Positions 1 through 8,578 are shown, counted from the stretch's first letter. The stretch: DNA of 18,891 nt from Phycisphaerales bacterium UBA2402 (GCA_002343715.1 DDSA01000044.1:1685-20575); one strand, 5' to 3'. The notes: generated from the letters alone by a model not told the origin. Numbers and translations are program-made.

Positions 1-234
1 CGCGTCCGCCGCGTCGTTGATCGAACAGCACCCCTGATGGCCGATCTTGACGCCGCGGGCACCCGGGGCGCAGGCATCGTCGGGGATGAGTTCATCGAGG
101 GTTTCGCCCGGAGAGCCGAGCCGCATGAAGCACCCGACCACCTCATGCCCGGCGCGGAGGAGGAGCGCCGCGGCCACGGAGGAATCGACACCGCCGGACA
201 TGGCCACCAGGATTTTTTCGCGCTCGCCGCTCAC
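1..234 (-). CDS. mnmA: tRNA-specific 2-thiouridylase MnmA (5' part, cut by window edge)
   Basis: MnmA activates U34 of tRNA Lys/Glu/Gln with ATP and transfers sulfur to make 2-thiouridine in the cytoplasm. The first 78 codons are present. They show the PP-loop ATP-binding motif SGGVDSS at residues 13-19 after a short beta strand (ILVAM), then GCFMRL and the [11 protein letters not shown] stretch (known family pattern CCSxxDxxDA). The start is a GTG at 232-234; the only nearby ATG lies inside the PP-loop motif and would be too late. There is no clear ribosome binding site. It begins 21 bases after the purQ stop on the same strand, so the two are probably co-transcribed. The rest of the gene, including the catalytic cysteines, lies outside the window. 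Identification rests on the motif order and is firm. Confidence 0.9.
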   Translation of the reverse strand, partial: MSGEREKILVAMSGGVDSSVAAALLLRAGHEVVGCFMRLGSPGETLDELIPDDACAPGARGVKIGHQGCCSINDAADA

Positions 235-255
235 CGATAATGATAGGGAAAATGG

Positions 256-1077
256 TCAGGCGGCCGGGACTGCCGGGCTTGAGGCCGCGGCGACGGCGTT
301 CCTGAACATGCGAAGCCCCGGAGTTTCTCCCTTGCGAACTTGTGGAGTGAGTCGTGTCCAGGCCGGGTGCCTGGTCCAGTCGAGGTAGCGCTCGGGGTGA
401 GGCATGAGGCCAAAGACTCGACCCGACGCATCGCAGATGCCGGCGACGGCTCCATGAGACCCGTTGTAGTTGTCGGCGTACCGCATGACCACCTGCCGAT
501 TCCGTTCGAGCGCGGCCATGACCGGGGGCGTTGCGGCGACGAAGCGACCCTCGCCGTGAGCCACGGGCAGGAGGTGCGTCTGACGGCGAGTCTCCTCGTC
601 CGAATCATCGGACAATCCACGAGTCCAGATGCAGGGGCTTTCGGCATCGAGCGTAAAACCGACCCAGCGATCGTGAAACTTCGCATCCTGATTGTCTGTC
701 AGCGCGACCGTCTGCAGCGGGGCCGTGGCGGGCCATGGTGAGCCATCGAGCGGCCCGGGGAGCAGGCCCGCCTGGACCAGCACCTGAAACCCGTTGCACG
801 CGCCGATCATCGGGCACCCCCGCTCGGCCGCTCGGCGCAACGCTGGATAGACACGCTCCCTGAGTTTCAGCGCAAAGAGACGCCCGGAAGCGATGTCGTC
901 ACCGTAACTGAATCCGCCGGGAAAGCCGACCAGATCGAAATCATCCAACAGGTCCGGTCGCTCGCAGAGTCGCTCGATGTGGATCAGATCCGCCGCGGCA
1001 CCCGCGAGACGGAACGCGCGGCACATTTCCTGGTCGCAGTTGGTTCCGGGAGCACGCAGAACGAGGGCCTTGAGCAT
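256..1077 (-). CDS. purQ: Phosphoribosylformylglycinamidine synthase subunit PurQ (glutaminase)
   Basis: PurQ releases ammonia from glutamine for the PurL subunit, which converts FGAR to FGAM in purine synthesis. The 273-residue product is a class I glutamine amidotransferase. It starts MLKALVLRAPGTNCDQE, has the oxyanion segment GFPGGFSYGDD (51-61), the nucleophile Cys94 in GACNGFQ, and the His227/Glu229 pair in MPHPERY. It is longer than the ~225-residue Gram-positive type and resembles the longer bacterial form, which has an extended C-terminus after PHPERYLDW. mnmA follows 21 bases downstream. No purL or purS is visible here. No Shine-Dalgarno precedes the ATG; a TAGAAT hexamer ends only 6 bases before it, which would suit a leaderless transcript. 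Confidence 0.95.
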   Translation of the reverse strand: MLKALVLRAPGTNCDQEMCRAFRLAGAAADLIHIERLCERPDLLDDFDLVGFPGGFSYGDDIASGRLFALKLRERVYPALRRAAERGCPMIGACNGFQVLVQAGLLPGPLDGSPWPATAPLQTVALTDNQDAKFHDRWVGFTLDAESPCIWTRGLSDDSDEETRRQTHLLPVAHGEGRFVAATPPVMAALERNRQVVMRYADNYNGSHGAVAGICDASGRVFGLMPHPERYLDWTRHPAWTRLTPQVRKGETPGLRMFRNAVAAASSPAVPAA

Positions 1078-1083
1078 CGCCCG

Positions 1084-1089
1084 ATTCTA
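1084..1089 (-). promoter_or_regulatory. Possible -10 element of purQ, leaderless arrangement
   Basis: Read on the minus strand, TAGAAT (5 of 6 with TATAAT) ends 6 bases before the purQ ATG. Transcription would then begin at or beside the A of the start codon. No ribosome binding site is present, consistent with a leaderless mRNA. No convincing -35 hexamer was found at 17 bases, so this is an inference from position and sequence only. Confidence 0.3.
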
Positions 1090-1294
1090 CGCTCCGTGTG
1101 CTCTGGAACAGGACTGCGCCGGTTCAAGAATGCCGGGTTCGACGAGAGAACTTTGCAGTCCGCGCGCCTCATCACGCGGAACTCATCACGCATCGAGCAA
1201 TGGTCCGGTTCGTTCAATACACGACTCGCCCGAGACCAAAGACGACCATATGCAAACTCGACCCTAACCAGGAGAACGCTCGTCCGTTTATTCC

Positions 1295-1323
1295 TTGTAT
1301 CACACGCTCACTTTCAGTAGAAT
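1295..1323 (+). promoter_or_regulatory. Candidate sigma-70 promoter of the secreted protease gene
   Basis: TTGTAT (1295-1300) and TAGAAT (1318-1323) are separated by 17 bases. The -10 matches consensus at 5 of 6 positions and the -35 at 3 of 6. The predicted start near 1330 leaves a leader of about 50 bases that contains the AAGGAGGA ribosome binding site at 1367-1374. Confidence 0.4.
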
Positions 1324-1380
1324 GAAGTTGATCAGAGCGGATCGGAATCGTTACCTGAACATCCACAAGGAGGAACAGTG

Positions 1381-3036
1381 ATGCGATGCAGCCGCACGAG
1401 ATTTTCCAACGTTTGTCTGATGAGCATGATCCTGGCGGGCCTTGGAGGAGTGGCCCACGCGGAAGATGAGTTCATCAACCTCCCGATCGTGATCAACATC
1501 ATGAACGGATCGGACATGACGGAAGATGATGCACGCGAGGCGGTGAAAGCCGCGAACGAAATCTACAAGCAGGCCGGGATCAAGTTCACGATCCACAAGA
1601 TCAACACCGGAGTCGCCGACCCGAGCGGGGATGAGGGCTCGAGCCTTACGCGGGCCGACCGGGACAAACTCCGCGAGAACGGGGTGAACGAACTGCCGAT
1701 GAGCAAGGGTGTGAAGGTGACCTTCGCCGCGCAGCCCGATGCGGGCGATGCGGGCACGAACGGCCTCACGGTCCACAAAGTGCCCTGCTCCATCTGCCGC
1801 AAGACGCCCCGCACGGGCGAGACGATGGCGCACGAGATCGGGCACATCCTGACGCTCGGTGATCTGTACGGCGTTGGGACCGAGGGACGCCTCATGCACG
1901 GAGTCTTCAACACCCGCACGGGGACCACGCTGACGGACGCCGAGAAGGAGGAAATCAAGAAAGAGGCGCAGAAGCGGGCCTGTGCAACCGTCGTGAAACC
2001 GACTCCGGAATCGGAAGCACAGATCAAACAGAACGGTGGCGGCTTGGGCACGAACATGGGAACCCTTGTCCCCGGCGTCCCATCATGGCAGGACATTCTG
2101 ATGGGTCAATGGACACTCACTCAGCCCGATCCGTTCTTTGAGTTCCGGCTGACGTCTGCCGGGATTGTGCCGCCGAGCGGTTCGTGGGGATGGGACATCC
2201 TGCTCAATACCGACGCCAGCCCCTTCACGGGCAACGTGCTCCGCGGCTTCCCGGGCATCGATGCGCGGATCTTCATTCAAGTGAGCGGCCCGTTCATCTT
2301 CGGCCAGTTGATTCGCTTCGATCCCCCTCAGACCGCTCCCATCCCGACCATTCGCATCATCGAGCCCGAGTATGTCACCATGCTCACGGAGGGTCCGCCG
2401 AGAGAAAACCCTGGATTGGACGTGTTCGAGGTGACCGTGCCTCTCTCCGCGCTCCCGCTGGGCCTGGACCCCGTTGCGCATTTCGTGAGCGGACCGAACC
2501 CGAGCGTCAATGTGGATGCCATCACGTTCAACTACGAACGGAATCAGGCGGGGCACTACCCGTACGTGCTGGTCCTCCCGCCCAACGTCACGCCGACTTT
2601 GCCGCCAGTCTTCTTTTACGAGACCGAGGGCTTTACACCGAACTCAACGATTGATATCACGTTCAACGATGTGGCGGCGGGGAGCACTTCCGCGGATGAA
2701 TCCGGGTCGGCGTCGGGCATCATCTTCCTGCCCGAAGTCTTTGGTGATGAAACTCCGGAGACGGGGTACTACTTCGTCACACTCCAGGAGCGCACGCCCG
2801 CCGCAACATTCGCCTACTCGGTCGTGCACATCGACCTGGGGGGCGGGGGTGGTGGGTGTTCGCCGTGCATCGCGGATTACAACGGGGACGGGGGGATCGA
2901 CGGGAGCGATGTGCAGGCTTTCTACAACCAATGGGAAGGCGGCGAAGCCTGCTCCGATGTGAACCAGGACGGCGGCATCGACGGTGCGGACGTCGAGACC
3001 TTCTTCGCCGAGTGGGAGGGAGGCAACTGCGGATAG
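1381..3036 (+). CDS. Secreted zincin-type metalloprotease-like protein with C-terminal GC-type dockerin tail
   Basis: The 551-residue protein has a Sec signal peptide (hydrophobic core CLMSMILAGLGGVAHA, cut probably before EDEF). A zincin motif HEIGHILTLGD follows at residues 151-161. His151 and His155 are the expected zinc ligands, Glu152 the general base and Asp161 the likely third ligand, with a Met-turn-like RLMHG at 170-174. This resembles metzincins that use Asp as third ligand, although the usual Gly of HExxHxxG is Thr158. A beta-rich middle of unknown role follows, then a Gly-only linker. The last 59 residues (493-551) form a dockerin-like tail with two NGDGGIDGSDV / NQDGGIDGADV calcium-loop repeats and a GGNCG end. 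ATG 1381 is chosen over GTG 1378 because AAGGAGGA lies 6 bases upstream of it. The substrate is unknown. Confidence 0.8.
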   Translation: MRCSRTRFSNVCLMSMILAGLGGVAHAEDEFINLPIVINIMNGSDMTEDDAREAVKAANEIYKQAGIKFTIHKINTGVADPSGDEGSSLTRADRDKLRENGVNELPMSKGVKVTFAAQPDAGDAGTNGLTVHKVPCSICRKTPRTGETMAHEIGHILTLGDLYGVGTEGRLMHGVFNTRTGTTLTDAEKEEIKKEAQKRACATVVKPTPESEAQIKQNGGGLGTNMGTLVPGVPSWQDILMGQWTLTQPDPFFEFRLTSAGIVPPSGSWGWDILLNTDASPFTGNVLRGFPGIDARIFIQVSGPFIFGQLIRFDPPQTAPIPTIRIIEPEYVTMLTEGPPRENPGLDVFEVTVPLSALPLGLDPVAHFVSGPNPSVNVDAITFNYERNQAGHYPYVLVLPPNVTPTLPPVFFYETEGFTPNSTIDITFNDVAAGSTSADESGSASGIIFLPEVFGDETPETGYYFVTLQERTPAATFAYSVVHIDLGGGGGGCSPCIADYNGDGGIDGSDVQAFYNQWEGGEACSDVNQDGGIDGADVETFFAEWEGGNCG

Positions 3037-3102
3037 CCGATGTTGAACGTTGACCGACGCCGCGTCCGTGGTGTTCGCGGGCAATACGCTCACGAGTCGG
3101 AA

Positions 3103-4890
3103 CTACGGTGCCTCTGCCGGGGCGATCTCCATGCCCGGCAGGGGCAGAAATGTGCCGTCGTACGCGACACGGAGTTGGCCGGTAGCGAGGAGAAAGTCGA
3201 GCACTGCATTCCGGAGGTCGGTGAGGGCACGGTCACGCTCGTTCTCGGATTCGAGGAGGGCGTTCTCCGAATCGACGAGAGACTGCGTATCGACGGTGTC
3301 GATCTGGAGTTGCTGGCCGCGGAGACGCAGACGGTTGATCTCGACCTGGCTCTCGGCGAGTTGGAGTTGAAGCCGGGCGGAGAGCACGGAGCGGATGGCA
3401 TCGCGGACCTCGGCGATGACGTTCTCGCGTGCCTCTTCATAGTTGCGCACCTGTCGGTTGAGTTCGATCATCCTCGCGCGCAGGTTGAGCCGTTCGACTT
3501 CTCGGTTCAGGGGAAGACTCAGATTGGCAGTGGCGGCGTAGTTGAGTTCGCCCGGGTCGATGGCGAGGCCGCCGGTGGAGTTGTCCGGATCGGTGGGGAT
3601 GGTGATCGTGCCTCCGACGTTGAGATCGGGGAGAAGTTCGTTCCTTGCGTTGGCGACAGCGCGCCGGGAGTCATCGAGCCGATCACGCAGGTTCTGCAGG
3701 TCCAGCCGGTACTCGAGGGCGAGTTGAGCCCCTGTGACCTCATCGGGCTGCGGATCGGGCAGACGCAGGACATCGTCCACGAGGCCGATGGGCTGATCGA
3801 TGGATCGTCCGAGGCGGATCTGAAGCCGCTGGGCCCGCGCGATGTACTGGTTCACGAGGCTCACCAGACCCGATCGGGCGCTCTGAACTCGGTTGCTGGC
3901 GATGCCCTTCTCGAACGCTTCGACCCGACCCGCCTCGACCTTCGCCGCGGTGGCTCGTTCGAGGTTTTCCAGGCTGCTGATCGACCTGAGTTGATTCACG
4001 ATCGCATCGCGGGACAGAAGCAGGTTGAAGTAATCCGAGGCAAGGCTCACCAGGTACTCGCGGCGGAATCGCTCGAAGTCACGCGCGGCGTAGACCAGAT
4101 CGCGTTCGGTCTGGATCAGGTTTTCCTGGGCCACCATCCCCGCGCCCCGAAGTAGAGGAACGTTGCCGGAAAGGACGATACTCGAAGACTGGCGGTAGCG
4201 GTCGGTCGCGGTATTGCGGAGTTGCTGCGTCGCGGCGACGATCCATGCGGCCTCCACGCTGCCGCCGTACGGCAATCGCTGAGCGATGCGCAGTCGGTTG
4301 ATGACATCCAACGCGTGCTCGAAGTTCCCGTTTTCACCCTCGCCGGCAAGAACGAGGTTCGTGTCGTTGAAGAGTTGAGGCCCCCACAAGTGCCGTTCCT
4401 GGAGAACCCTGATCGCGGAGAGCAGGTACGACTCCTCGGCATTCAAGAACTCACGCCCGGTCTTCTGTGATTCTCGAAAGACCCCGTTGAGGTCGAGCGG
4501 TAACACGCCGGGCGCGGGCTCGAGAAGCCTCTTGGCCGCATCCGGAGAGTTCTCGAGGTTCAGCCCCGCCTGTCCGGCGTAGATACGAAGTCGGTTGGCG
4601 ACATCAATCTTCTCATCAGCCGGGTGATAGCGCAAAGCCGCCGCCGCGGGATCGGTCGAAGGCGGCCATTTCATATACATGTCCGCTGACTGTTCCAAGG
4701 CAGGATTCGGGGCTTTGGGCCGAGGTGCCAGTGTGTCCGGCCCTACACCCGAAGAACGCTGCGAAACCAGTGCATGAACTCGCTGATCAATACCTTCAGC
4801 ATTGAACGAGCACCCGACGCAGATTGGAATAACTCCCACAAACAGAGTGGTGAAGATGAGAGATTTGGTCAAGATTCGATGGATGGTCAT
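3103..4890 (-). CDS. TolC-family outer-membrane efflux protein
   Basis: The 595-residue protein begins with a hydrophobic export segment (residues ~7-27) ending in CVGC. The lipobox is imperfect (Cys at -3), so lipoprotein status is uncertain. The body is long alpha-helical and coiled-coil sequence rich in Arg, Glu, Gln and Leu. It carries two OEP-type repeats, including AARDFERFRREYLVSLASDY in the first half and LSLPLNREVERLNLR near residue 455. LSLPLN-R-x-x is a common TolC-family signature before the second helical pair. Such proteins form trimeric channels that dock to RND or ABC pumps. No membrane-fusion protein or pump gene lies nearby, so its partner is unknown. It converges with the protease gene (66-base gap, no hairpin seen) and diverges from the GH35 gene. 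The ATG has only a weak upstream GCGAG. Confidence 0.85.
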   Translation of the reverse strand: MTIHRILTKSLIFTTLFVGVIPICVGCSFNAEGIDQRVHALVSQRSSGVGPDTLAPRPKAPNPALEQSADMYMKWPPSTDPAAAALRYHPADEKIDVANRLRIYAGQAGLNLENSPDAAKRLLEPAPGVLPLDLNGVFRESQKTGREFLNAEESYLLSAIRVLQERHLWGPQLFNDTNLVLAGEGENGNFEHALDVINRLRIAQRLPYGGSVEAAWIVAATQQLRNTATDRYRQSSSIVLSGNVPLLRGAGMVAQENLIQTERDLVYAARDFERFRREYLVSLASDYFNLLLSRDAIVNQLRSISSLENLERATAAKVEAGRVEAFEKGIASNRVQSARSGLVSLVNQYIARAQRLQIRLGRSIDQPIGLVDDVLRLPDPQPDEVTGAQLALEYRLDLQNLRDRLDDSRRAVANARNELLPDLNVGGTITIPTDPDNSTGGLAIDPGELNYAATANLSLPLNREVERLNLRARMIELNRQVRNYEEARENVIAEVRDAIRSVLSARLQLQLAESQVEINRLRLRGQQLQIDTVDTQSLVDSENALLESENERDRALTDLRNAVLDFLLATGQLRVAYDGTFLPLPGMEIAPAEAP

Positions 4891-5134
4891 CTCGCGTCAA
4901 CGGGTACGAACTAGGGCCGAATAGAGTTACGGTAGAATGATGATGGATGAAAAGAATGGTAATCTCCGCCAGAAGTTCCTTTCGTATACCTAACATTTTC
5001 TTATCATGCTGTACCTTGAGAGGGTACTCCCCTATCGTTTCGGCTTTCCCGCGAAGGCCGCGTGATACAAGCGGCTTCCGATCAGAATGATCGGTTCGCG
5101 TTAGGTTAATCGCCGTTCGGGAGAGCAACCCTCG
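4891..5134. promoter_or_regulatory. Divergent control region with two inverted repeats
   Basis: This 244-base gap separates the divergent TolC-like and GH35 genes and should hold both promoters, though none is convincing by eye. It contains CCGATCA-gaa-TGATCGG (5078-5094), a perfect 7-base inverted repeat 40 bases before the GH35 start. It also contains GTACC-N7-GGTAC (5011-5027). Either could be an operator. A GGGAG at 5119-5123 is the likely GH35 ribosome binding site. Confidence 0.4.
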
Positions 5135-7930
5135 ATGCCATCGGTCACTCACGACGCTCGCAGTTTTCTCATTGATGGTCGGCGAATCTGGCTCGTTGCT
5201 GGTCGCGTTCCATACGCCCGCCTCCCCCGTGAGGTGTGGTCGGAACGGATCCACGCCGCGAAACTAGCCGGGTTCAACACGATCGAAACTCCCGTCTGCT
5301 GGGCCCGCCACGAACCTCGTCCTGGTAGGTTTGAGTTCCAAGGTGACAACGACCTTCGCTACTTTGTTGATCTCGTAGGTAAAGCGGGGATGTATTGCAT
5401 CCTGGGGATCGGTCCCTATACCGGCAACGGGTGGGATCTCGGCGGGCTGCCCTCTTGGCTTCCGGACATGCCGTCGATGCGGTTGCGAACGACCGGCGGA
5501 CCGTTCCTTGAAGCTTGCTCAAGATACATCACAGCCCTTGCGGATCAGATACGCGGCTGGCAGGTCACCGCGCCGGGATCGGGCGGGCCGATCGTGATGG
5601 TTCAATGTGAGAACGACTGGACCTGCGGCGAGGAGACGCTCGCGGCTACGTACCTGGGAGAACTCACTCGCTACATCCGCGAGTCCGGGATCACGGTGCC
5701 CATCGTGAACAGCAACCAGTTGTGGGCCGGGGCAGAAGGCCAGATCGACGGCTGGACGGATGTCGCGGGATCGATCGAGCAGTTGAGGCAGTTGTCGGTG
5801 GTGAGACCGGAGCAGCCCCGTTTCGTGGTTGATCTTCTCGGAAACCCGCCCGATACTTGGGGCCGTGCCTCGCATCAGGCGCCGCCTCCATGGGCCGCGC
5901 TCCGGCGCGCTGCCGAGGTCCTCGCTGCTGGCGGGCAGTTCACCGTGCAGAGCCTGTGTGCCGGAGTGAATCTGGGCTTCAGCGGAGGTCGTTCCGCCAG
6001 GGATAATGCTTCCTTCGTCACCGCGGCAGCGGACCCACATGCGCTGCTGAGCGAAACCGGCCACCCCGGGCCTGCGTTCATGGCGGTGCGGCGCGTGGCC
6101 ACGTTCGCATCACGGTTCGGGAGGGTCTTTGCCAACCTGGACCCGTACTACAGGCCTGTGAGCCTGTGTCCGCAGACCGAGGAATCGCTTCTCTCACCCG
6201 AAGCTGGCAAGAAGACACGCGGCCTATCGACGCGGGCCGGCGTCAGCGTCATGCACTGCGTTGGATCACAGGGGAGCGCGGTCTTCCTCTTCGGCGATGA
6301 ATCACAGGCATCGGGCGGCACGCCTCAGCAGGTCATGTTGATGCTGTCAGACGGGTGGACTCTGCCCGTCACACTGCCTCACGAGGGTGTGGCGTGGTGC
6401 CTGTTCGACGTGAATGTGAGCAACCGCTGCAAGATGGACTACTGCAACGTCAGTCCTTTCGGCGCAACCGGTCACACGCTGGTTTGCTTCGGCCCGGAAG
6501 GGACGCGAGCGATGCTCTCGATCAACGGTTCGCCCGTGGAGATCGATGTTCCCGAAGGGCGCAACGCCGACAAGCCGGCGATCGTGGAGCACGAAGGGCT
6601 GACCATCGTCATCGTGTCGCAGCACGCGGTGGACAAGGTCTATTTCAAGGATGAAACCGTCTATGTCGGGATCGGCGGCCTGACGCCCGATGGGGTTGTC
6701 ATTCCTGTTCCCGGCACCAAGTCCTACACCATGATCGACCCGGACGGGAAACACAAGTCGGTCCCCTTTGAGACGCCGAAGGGTCGGCACGCCCCCGAGA
6801 AACACACGCCTCAGGCTCCCTCGCTGGGCGCCTGGATGTACGCCGGGACCGATGAGTACGCCGATGGGAGCAGCCCGCGGTACGCACGCATCGCCGGCCC
6901 GGCGGATTTGACATCACTGGGAAGCCCGTTCGGGTATGGGTGGTACCGGATCGGTCTCAAAATGGATTCGACCCGCAAACTCAGGATCTCCTGCCCGTTC
7001 TCGTCCGATCGTCTGCACCTCTTCCACGAAGGCAAAGCCGCGGGAGTCATCGGCGTCGGGCCATCGGCGGAGAAGGATGCGGGTCTTTCCTTCCGCAAGG
7101 GCGAGCATTCGATCGTCATTCTCGCAGAGAACCTCGGTCGATTTTATGAAGGCTCCAACCTGGGTGAAAAGAAGGGCCTGTACGGTCCGATCTACGAGAC
7201 AGCCCCGATCAAACTCGGCCCGCCGAAAATCGTGGCCTGCAAGCCCATCGAGGCTCTCAGTTTCCGCACGCCGCTCTGGCAGGTTCGCCCCGGCGATTCA
7301 ACGCTCGCCGAACGCCTCACATGGACGGTTCATCACAAGAGGAAGACCCCGCTCATCATCAGCATCCCGTCACCGCCGCCATCGGGCATTCTTTTCTTGA
7401 ACGACATCCCCGCGGCGTATATGGATTCGAGCGGTCCGACCAGGATCATGCTCCCCCCGGAGCAGATTGAAAAGGGTGTCGCGACGATCCAGATCGCGCT
7501 GATCAACTCCGCCGATCCGGATCGTGAGATGCAGGATTTGGCCGACAAGGGAATCGATGTTCGTGAAGCGCTCGCCAGCCTGACCGATGATGCCGAGGTG
7601 TCGTTCGCGAAGTGGGAACCACCAACTCCCACGATGTTCTCTCAGCCGCCCAAAGGAAAACTCCCGGATCGTCCTGTCTGGTGGCGGTGCTCTTTCGCCG
7701 GAGAGAAAGTGCCGGGTTTATACCTGGAGATCACGGGTCTCACGAAAGGCCAGATCTACCTCAACGGGAAGCATGTGAGCCGCTACTGGGTAGCGACCGC
7801 CGACGGCGTGGCCGTTCCGCCCCAGAACAGGTATTTCATCCCGGGCGCCTGGGTCGCCCAGGGAGAGAACGTGCTCACCCTCTTCGACGAACACGGCGGA
7901 TCGCCGGCGAAGTGTCGGCTGTCGCTTTGA
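5135..7930 (+). CDS. GH35-like beta-galactosidase-family protein with substituted active-site residues
   Basis: The 931-residue protein has a GH35 TIM barrel (residues ~8-325) followed by beta-rich jelly-roll domains. It shows the family order: VAGRVPYARLPREVW, then GFNTIETPVCWARHEP, then GPYTGNGWDLGGLPSWL, then GPIVMVQCENDW with acid/base Glu159, then AGVNLGFSGG. The C-terminal GLTKGQIYLNGKHVSRYW (near residue 875) is the usual galactose-binding-like fold motif. At the normal nucleophile position (family E-x-x-x-GW...WG) the sequence reads VVDLLGN...TWG, so Glu is replaced by Asp233. The Glu of the GPYxxAEW motif is Gly99. No signal peptide is seen, so it is probably cytoplasmic. Substrate and activity are therefore uncertain. 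The TGA lies 18 bases from the convergent sodA stop. Confidence 0.8.
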   Translation: MPSVTHDARSFLIDGRRIWLVAGRVPYARLPREVWSERIHAAKLAGFNTIETPVCWARHEPRPGRFEFQGDNDLRYFVDLVGKAGMYCILGIGPYTGNGWDLGGLPSWLPDMPSMRLRTTGGPFLEACSRYITALADQIRGWQVTAPGSGGPIVMVQCENDWTCGEETLAATYLGELTRYIRESGITVPIVNSNQLWAGAEGQIDGWTDVAGSIEQLRQLSVVRPEQPRFVVDLLGNPPDTWGRASHQAPPPWAALRRAAEVLAAGGQFTVQSLCAGVNLGFSGGRSARDNASFVTAAADPHALLSETGHPGPAFMAVRRVATFASRFGRVFANLDPYYRPVSLCPQTEESLLSPEAGKKTRGLSTRAGVSVMHCVGSQGSAVFLFGDESQASGGTPQQVMLMLSDGWTLPVTLPHEGVAWCLFDVNVSNRCKMDYCNVSPFGATGHTLVCFGPEGTRAMLSINGSPVEIDVPEGRNADKPAIVEHEGLTIVIVSQHAVDKVYFKDETVYVGIGGLTPDGVVIPVPGTKSYTMIDPDGKHKSVPFETPKGRHAPEKHTPQAPSLGAWMYAGTDEYADGSSPRYARIAGPADLTSLGSPFGYGWYRIGLKMDSTRKLRISCPFSSDRLHLFHEGKAAGVIGVGPSAEKDAGLSFRKGEHSIVILAENLGRFYEGSNLGEKKGLYGPIYETAPIKLGPPKIVACKPIEALSFRTPLWQVRPGDSTLAERLTWTVHHKRKTPLIISIPSPPPSGILFLNDIPAAYMDSSGPTRIMLPPEQIEKGVATIQIALINSADPDREMQDLADKGIDVREALASLTDDAEVSFAKWEPPTPTMFSQPPKGKLPDRPVWWRCSFAGEKVPGLYLEITGLTKGQIYLNGKHVSRYWVATADGVAVPPQNRYFIPGAWVAQGENVLTLFDEHGGSPAKCRLSL

Positions 7931-7948
7931 TCCTTCAAAGGTTCACTC

Positions 7949-8578
7949 TCACGCCGAAGCAAAGAGTTCCGAGGCGTGTTTCCAGTGAACCACGTTCCAC
8001 CACGCCGTGATGTAATCCGCACGGCGGTTCTGGTACTTCAGGTAGTAGGCGTGTTCCCAGACATCCAGACCCAGGATCGGCTGTCCGACGCATCCCGCAA
8101 CCGCCTTGCCCATGAGAGGATTGTCCTGATTCGCAGTAGAGACGATTTCCAACCGTCCCTCATTCTTGATCAGCCAGGCCCATCCGGAACCGAAACGGCC
8201 CACTCCCGCCGCGGCGAACTTCTCTTTGAAAGTATCGAATGTGCCGAATGTGGAGTTGATTGCCTCGCCGAGTGAGCCGGTTGGTGAACCCCCGCCTCCA
8301 CTGCCGGCGGGAGCAAGAAGTTTCCAGAACAATGAATGGTTCCAGTGCCCTCCGGCGTTGTTGCGGATCGCCCCTCTTTTATCCTCTGGAAGGGAGTTCA
8401 GTTTGCGGCAGAGTTCTTCGGCGGACCAGTCTGCGAACGGAGTTCCTTCAAGCGCCTTGTTCGCGTTCGCGATGTACGCCGCATGATGCTTGCCATGATG
8501 GATGTTCATGGTCTGCGTGTCAAAGTGGGGCTCGATTGCATCCGCTTTGAATGGCAGTTCGGGAAGTGTAAGAGGCAT
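7949..8578 (-). CDS. sodA: Superoxide dismutase, Mn type
   Basis: It converts superoxide to oxygen and hydrogen peroxide. The 209-residue product is of usual length and aligns along its whole span with E. coli SodA. The metal ligands are His27 (NIHHGKHH), His81 (HWNHSLFW), and Asp172 and His176 ([10 protein letters not shown]). Mn-type markers are the NNAGG at 73-77 and Gln151 in TANQDNPL; Fe enzymes carry the corresponding Gln in the N-terminal domain. There is no signal peptide, so it is cytoplasmic. The ATG has AAGGAG nine bases upstream (minus strand, 8588-8593). The gene is monocistronic, converging with the GH35 gene. An imperfect operator-like repeat, GGTGT-gataa-ACACC, sits at 8713-8727, about 135 bases upstream of the start. 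Confidence 0.95.
   Translation of the reverse strand: MPLTLPELPFKADAIEPHFDTQTMNIHHGKHHAAYIANANKALEGTPFADWSAEELCRKLNSLPEDKRGAIRNNAGGHWNHSLFWKLLAPAGSGGGGSPTGSLGEAINSTFGTFDTFKEKFAAAGVGRFGSGWAWLIKNEGRLEIVSTANQDNPLMGKAVAGCVGQPILGLDVWEHAYYLKYQNRRADYITAWWNVVHWKHASELFASA

Larger units (their letters stand above)
1078..1380. other. Intergenic region between divergent purQ and the secreted protease gene
   Basis: This 303-base gap separates two divergent genes. No coding frame in it has a ribosome binding site or family resemblance. It holds a candidate -10 for purQ, a candidate sigma-70 promoter and strong Shine-Dalgarno for the rightward gene, and a 10-base direct repeat, CTCATCACGC, at 1168-1177 and 1182-1191 (period 14). 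The repeat could be a pair of regulator half-sites, but nothing shows which gene it would serve. Confidence 0.6.

Noticed and set aside
3040..4155. 371-codon plus-strand frame opposite the TolC-like gene
   Set aside because: Antisense shadow; the minus strand carries the recognisable OEP-family protein.
7925..7940. CTTTGA-tcct-TCAAAG hairpin at the GH35 stop codon, possible bidirectional terminator
   Set aside because: Only six weak pairs and no T run on either strand; not enough to call a terminator.
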